Source: Adiantum capillus-veneris
Taxonomy: Eukaryota > Streptophyta > Polypodiopsida > Polypodiales > Pteridaceae
Length of the DNA: 64,000 nt
Direction of reading: 5' to 3'
Assembly (NCBI GenBank): GCA_014529385.2
Contig: CM043958.1
Location: 125,711,817-125,775,816 of the forward strand
Part shown: positions 59,372 to 64,000 of the stretch, piece by piece
Position numbering within the stretch: position 1 is the first letter of the stretch
Layout: every line of letters begins with the position of its first letter
Notes under the pieces: model-generated
Told to the model about the DNA's origin: nothing
Databases searched by the model: none
Seen by the model: only the letters and a program-made list of their open reading frames with translations
Made by a program: the position numbers and the translations under genes

Positions 59372-61453
59372 GTTTTTGGATGTTTGGCATATGCATTGGT
59401 GCCACAAGTGCAATGCATAAAATTGGATGATAAGGCTGTCAAATGTATTTTTGTTGGTTATAGTGCTGAAAGCAGAGGTTACAGGTTGTATAATCCGCAA
59501 ACAAAACATATTCTAGTTTCTGGGGATGTAGTGTTTGTGGAAGATTCTATTCAGCCCTTGCTGTCATGTACTAGAGACATTAATGTAAGCTCACAAGACA
59601 TTTATGACACTTTGTTGCCTCTTTTCAGTGGTGGAAATACAAATGTAAGTTCCAATGAGGAAAATGTACAACCTATGGGGGTTTCTGAAAATGTTCTAGA
59701 TCAGCCTATTACTGATGCAGATGTACATGATGTACTTGATGAGGAAAGGGCTCAAAATGAGCAGGCTAGAGGTATGCCAAAATGGCTGGTGCACACTTTG
59801 CGTGATAGTAAATTGGATGCACCTTTGTCTAGTCGTACTCGTTCAGGATCTCGCCATGCATCTTATGCATCAGATTGTTATGCTTTGGCTATGTCTAGTT
59901 TACATGATGTTGAGGAGCCTCTGTCCTCTGATGAAGCACAGAATTCAGAAAATTGGATGGCTGCCATGCAATCAGAATATGATGCACTTATAGAAAATGA
60001 CACATGGACCTTATGTGATTTGCCTCCTGGCAAAAAGGCCATTCGTACGAAGTGGGTTTACAAGTTCAAACGCAAACCGGATGGTGAGATCGATCGCCAT
60101 AAGGCTCGACTTGTTGCAAAGGGTTATGCACAGCAAAAAGGCATAGATTATGAAGAGACTTTTTCTCCCACTTGTTGTATGACTACTGTGCATTTTCTAT
60201 GTGCATTGGCAGCTCATTTTGGTTGGGATGTACATCAATCAGACATTGTTACTGCTTTCTTGAATGGTGACATATTTGAGGAAGTTTATGTAACACAACC
60301 TCGCGGTTTTTTCATAATAGGACAAGAGGACAAAGTGTGCATATGTAAGAAGGCTTTGTATGGGTTGAAGCAATCTCCTCGTGCTTGGTATGAGAAAGCT
60401 AACACTCATTTGGTTAAACGAGGCTTTCGTAACAGTCCAACAAAAAGCACATTGTATGTAAAGCGTGAGGGTGGTGTACTTCTCATTGTGGTTCTTTATG
60501 TTGATGATTTGCTGATCACTGGACCAAATGAGAGACATATTGCTGAATTTAGGGATGATTTGAATGCTTCTTTCAAGATGAAAGATTTGGGGCTGTTGCA
60601 TCATTACTTGGGTATACAGTTTAAGCAGTGTGATGGTGGTATTGCCTTGTGTCAGAAAAGTTACATAGAGACATTGCTATGTAAGTTTGGACTTGAGGAT
60701 TGCAAACCTATTGCCACTCCCATGGAAACAGGTTTGAAGTTGAGTCTACATGATGCTGGAGATCCTGCTGATGTCACTCTTTACCAAACTGTTGCTGGCT
60801 GCCTCATTTATGTATGCAACACGAGGCCGGATATTCAGTTTGCAGTCTCACAGGTCAGCAGATTTATGCATAGCCCTGGGTCTAAGCATTGGTAGGCTGT
60901 CAAGAGGATTTTCCGCTACCTTAGTGGCACTTTACATATTGGCTTGTTTTATCCCAAGGGGGGATAATTGCCGCCAGACTTACATGCTTTTTCAGACTGA
61001 GATTGGGCTAGTTGTTTTGACATGCGAGTGTCAACAAGTGGTTTTTGTTTCATGCTTGGTAGTTCATGTATATCATGGTTGAGCAAGAAGCAACCTATTC
61101 TGGCCACTTCGAGTTGTGAGACTGAGTACAGGGAAGTCTTCACAGCTACGATTGAGTGTGTATGGCTCAGACGCCTTATGGCTGATTTGGGTGTTGGACA
61201 TGACACTGCCAACACTATCTCCACTGACAGTCAGAGCGCATTGGTAGTTGCGAGGAACCCAGTTTTTCATGCTCGCACAAAGCACATTGAGGTGCATTAC
61301 CACTATGTCAGGGAGAGGCTCTCAGCAGGAGAGATTATCTTGGCTTATGTGCTGACACAGGACAACCTTGTAGATCTTTTCACAAAGACATTGTCTCGTG
61401 AGAATCTTGAAGCTTTGCGCAAAGCTTTGGGCTTACTCCCCTTTGTGGACTGA
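59372..61453 (+). pseudogene. C1 integrase end, reverse transcriptase and RNase H
   Basis: Resumes the C1 frame at VFGCLAYALVP (integrase C-terminal region: KCIFVGYSAESRGYRLYNP). After an acidic spacer comes copia RT: W..AM..E..AL..N.TW, KWVYKFKRKPDGEIDRHKARLVAKGYAQ, DYEETFSPT, DVHQSDIVTAFLNG, KALYGLKQSPRAWYEK, and the catalytic LYVDDLLITG. RNase H includes SRPDIQFAVSQVSRFM-like, STSGFCFMLG, SWLSKKQPILATSSCETEY and the DSQSAL motif, ending LLPFVD at 61453. A TAG at 60893 replaces the expected Gln (HW-stop-AVKR), and a frameshift lies in the G-run at ~60958. Confidence 0.93.
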
Positions 61454-61516
61454 TCGTGTCCTCAGGGCATGACACTTCCCTTTACTCATGTGCCAGCTCT
61501 TGTTCACCGCATCACT

Positions 61517-61528
61517 CCAGGGAGGATT
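61517..61528 (+). promoter_or_regulatory. C1 polypurine tract
   Basis: AGGGAGGATT immediately before the 3' LTR. Shorter and less pure than the E2 tract. Confidence 0.65.
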
Positions 61529-61755
61529 TGTTACCATATACATGTGGTAGTGATGTGTGTGAACACACTAGGACCGCCGGGGCATTTTTTCCCTCTTTAG
61601 GAGGTTTTTTCCCCCATGCATTTTATATACTCCCATCACTCTAGGGCTATCTATCTTTCCATTGCACACTAAGTAACACACTCTCTATTGTGTGCCTTGA
61701 GCTTCCTTCATCTTCTCCAAGCTGTGTGTGTTTCTCTGCAACCCTAATTCCAACA
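61529..61755 (+). repeat. C1 3' LTR
   Basis: 227 bp, TGTTACCATA...TTCCAACA. 13 substitutions and no indels against 48587-48813. Confidence 0.93.
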
Positions 61756-62758
61756 AAAACACATGTTGCTATGTGTACCACATTCAATTTTTTTCTTTAA
61801 AGATGATCTCAACAGAACTTACTTGGATGTTGATGGCTTGCATGGGAAGTCGTGCTTATGTTATTATAGCATTTGCAAGTCCTCAAAGGGTTATAGGCAA
61901 ATATATGTGTAGCCTCAGAGCACAAATGTATTAGGTATCACAAAGTTGTGGGAGTCATGTGTTTGTGCAAAGGAGGAGGATTTGTCTTTCCACAAATGCA
62001 AAAAATGTGGTGTCAAAAAAGGAAATTCTTGATGCTTCATTCTAGGAAGGACTATGCTTAAATTCACAAATATGCATAGCCAAAAAGAATAAGTCTTGTT
62101 GGTCCCAAAGCTTTTATTCAAGCTCATGCTGGATACTTGGTCTAAAGGTCATTCTTGGATGCTTCACTCTAGGACTATGCTAGAATTTGCATGTATGCGC
62201 AGTCCCAAGACCATTCTTGGATGATCACTCCAGGATCATGATGAGATGCTTGCACTATGAAAATCTCTAAGTATTTACCGTGCTGTTTTACCGCATTTTG
62301 TAGGGGTGAAAGCATGAATAGGTGGAATGATATTTAAGCTATTAGATAGCATATCACAAAAACAATCTTGTGGAAAAAAGAATACAAACTAAATAAAATT
62401 TATAAGTGATTGCACTTTTACATTTTATTCTTTAAGAGCTATCCATTGACATATATCATGATAGAAATTTTATGTGAATTCATGTCTAATTGTAGGCCAA
62501 AGTTTTTGATAGTAGGTGTCCATGGACACAGCTATTTGAGCCACCATTCCATGCTTTCACCCGTAGAGAGAAGATTGAAACTCAGGTAGAGAAAGAAGAG
62601 AGAGGAGGGCGGGGGTTATTTTTGTGTTTAAAATATTGCCGCAACAGTTTTCGTGTTTATTACCACGTTTATTACCGCCATTATTACTACGGATATTACC
62701 GCGTTTATTTTATACTACAAACTTTAGCACCTAAACTTTCAAATTATGGATTAAACAT

Positions 62759-62770
62759 CCCCCCCCCCCC
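62759..62770. repeat. Homopolymer C12
   Basis: Uninterrupted run of C. Confidence 0.9.
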
Positions 62771-62843
62771 TCCAAATTTTGGTGTTTCCCTCCTCTCAAT
62801 AAAAATTAAACAATATTGAATAAAATTTTCAAATTTAAAAAAG

Positions 62844-62849
<6 letters not shown>

Positions 62850-62892
<43 letters not shown>
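62850..62892. repeat. Microsatellite (AG)n
   Basis: About 21 AG units. Confidence 0.95.
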
Positions 62893-62895
<3 letters not shown>

Positions 62896-63051
62896 GGGGG
62901 GAGATAATAAGATTACACTTGTTTACAACTAAAATAATCACTGTCAATTGATTAACATAATTGAGCATGTTCCCAAATCTAGAGAGAGGAAGAGGGGGGA
63001 GAGAGAGATGAATGGATTACACGACCAAAAAACTTCATAACTGCAAAATGT

Positions 63052-64000
63052 TTATGAATCATCTTTCAAAATATCTCTACATAAGGCATCATCCAATTCT
63101 AAGCCCATGGATCCTAAAACAACAAAGAGAGAAACGGAATTGTCGTTTGTGGATGCATTGGCTTCATCATCTTTGAGTTCGTCATCCTCCATCTCATCAT
63201 CTTCATCATCATGAAAATCACCCTCACTAAGACTTACTGCCACTAGACTTGATTCATCAACCTCCCTCTCCTCTGTTTCCACCTCATCCAAAGTCGGAGG
63301 TTGAAGAAGGTTGAAGATGGTCTTCACTTCATTAGTGGAAAAAATGGTTCTCTCTCGAGGTGTTACGAGAATTATGAACCAAAGTTTTGGTTGGTGAATT
63401 GTTGGGATATAGATGACCTATAAAAAATAAGCTCAAAGTGAGTAACATTGGTATAATTAATGCTACAAGAAAATAAAAATAAAAAAGATACATGTCACTC
63501 ACCTTCTCACAATTGCATAGTAAAACTAAATTGCCATACCTCCCTGTGTGATGCACACTAGAGTCCACCATGTAGAGGCCATTCTCATGTCGACTAGACA
63601 CATTTCCAAACCACTTGCACTCAAAGATGAAGGTATGAAAGGTTCTAAAATTAACCTTTAGTATCCTTGCAATAGTTTCGTAGTACCTATGTTCATCATC
63701 GTTTGTGTCAAAGTTTCCCATGATGGCACAATCCATGGTGGTTCGACGCTCGTCAATGTGGCACGTATGAAAGTGACGACCCTTTGACCACATAGACTTA
63801 AAGGAAAGGCACTACAAAATAGAAAAATATCTTTTATCAAATACATATTAAAGTTAATTTCAAGAAAAAAAATTAAAATATGGTTTAGGTATATGAGTAC
63901 TCTACCGTTGGTACGCAGCCTCATGCATACTCCCATTCTTTGCTGGTGATGTCTTCTCCGCGGGCTTTTGCCTCGGTCATTCTCTCATGAATCCACTTTG
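63052..64000 (-). pseudogene. CACTA (En/Spm) DUF4216-type gene, C-terminal exons
   Basis: Three minus-strand exons are joined by consistent phase-0 GT-AG introns: exon >64000-63906, intron 63905-63812 (94 bp), exon 63811-63503, intron 63502-63418 (85 bp), exon 63417-63052. The splice sites read AAG|GTGAGT and TTTTTATAG|GTC for the second intron. The spliced product runs KWIHERM...SKEWEYA-stop-GCVPT, CLSFKSMWSKGRHFHT, DERRTTMDCAIMG, YYETIARILKVNF, FECKWFGNV, ENGLYMVDSS, GNLVLLCNCEK then VIYIPTIHQPKLWFIILVTPRERTIFSTNEVK and an acidic tail ending DDS. RHFHT...DERRTT and the YY..I..I..V.F...FIFECKWF pattern are typical of the DUF4216 region of plant CACTA transposase-associated proteins. A TGA at 63921-63923, where Arg is plausible, makes it a probable pseudogene. 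It runs off the window. Confidence 0.75.

Larger units (their letters stand above)
48587..61755 (+). mobile_element. Copia retrotransposon C1, interrupted by T3
   Basis: Ty1/copia element with 227-bp LTRs at 48587-48813 and 61529-61755 (13 differences by hand count, ~94% identity), an iMet PBS, gag, a protease-integrase-RT-RNase H order typical of copia, and a purine-rich PPT. Removing T3 and one GCGT copy leaves about 5.1 kb, normal for the group. Flanks GAAAT (left) and AAAAC (right) do not form a clear target duplication. Stops and frameshifts in gag, before the protease and in RNase H make it non-functional. Confidence 0.93.
61756..63051. other. Non-coding interval with simple repeats
   Basis: No gene recognised. 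At about 62020-62240 three related segments contain CATTCTTGGATGCTTCACTCTAGG-like words followed by GACTATGCT, a degenerate short repeat. A C12 run (62759-62770) and a GA microsatellite (62850-62892) follow. Short AT-rich frames are not credible genes. Confidence 0.45.

Noticed and set aside
48582-61760. Target duplication around C1
   Set aside because: GAAAT and AAAAC do not match well enough to call.
63332-63500. Hydrophobic 'membrane segment' in the 153-aa minus-strand frame
   Set aside because: The hydrophobic stretch is the translation of an 85-bp GT-AG intron (63418-63502).

Overview
The window is repeat-dominated nuclear DNA from a land plant. Plant-type signatures are long LTR retrotransposons with tRNA-type primer sites, Ty3/gypsy pol genes carrying a second RNase H (the plant Tat-lineage arrangement), an iMet-primed Ty1/copia element, an En/Spm (CACTA) transposase-associated gene with short GT-AG introns, and many GA/GT microsatellites. 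No ordinary host gene, tRNA or rRNA was recognised. The depth of nesting suggests a large genome such as a fern or gymnosperm, but the sequence does not fix the taxon.

Layout. 1-148: edge of a copia LTR (family C1, minus). 149-4561: non-coding, with microsatellites and a purine-rich tract. 4562-7703: small minus-strand LTR element (N1) carrying an unrecognised, decayed ORF instead of RT/IN. 9090-16490: two minus-strand copies (A, B) of a ~1.5 kb LTR; copy B is split by a 2.9 kb non-autonomous LTR element (L1) with its own LTRs and iMet primer site. 17830-22043: minus-strand Tat-type pol (T1), split by a solo LTR of the T3 family. 22773-33095: a complete minus-strand Tat-type element (E2) with ~1.5 kb LTRs, GAGTT target duplication, PPT, PBS, open gag, near-open pol and extra leader ORFs. 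33096-35924: non-coding with an 83-nt near-perfect hairpin. 35925-45333: a Tat gag/protease fragment fused to a second decayed gypsy element (H: RT/RNase H, linker, gag, leader, PBS, one LTR). 45334-46678: chromovirus-like RNase H/integrase fragment. 46679-47280: third copy (C) of the A/B LTR. 48587-61755: copia element C1 with matching 227-bp LTRs, interrupted inside pol by a complete-length Tat element (T3, 51326-59367) flanked by a 4-bp GCGT duplication. 63052-64000: decayed three-exon DUF4216-type CACTA gene at the right edge.

How the parts relate. Each LTR element would be transcribed from its 5' LTR, primed by a tRNA at the PBS and integrated by its own IN; the non-autonomous ones (N1, L1) would depend on enzymes supplied elsewhere. 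All coding regions except the E2 gag carry nonsense or frameshift lesions, many consistent with C-to-T change. Nesting gives relative ages: T3 is younger than C1, its solo LTR is younger than T1, L1 is younger than LTR B, and E2 (LTRs ~98% alike by eye) is the youngest large element with both ends.
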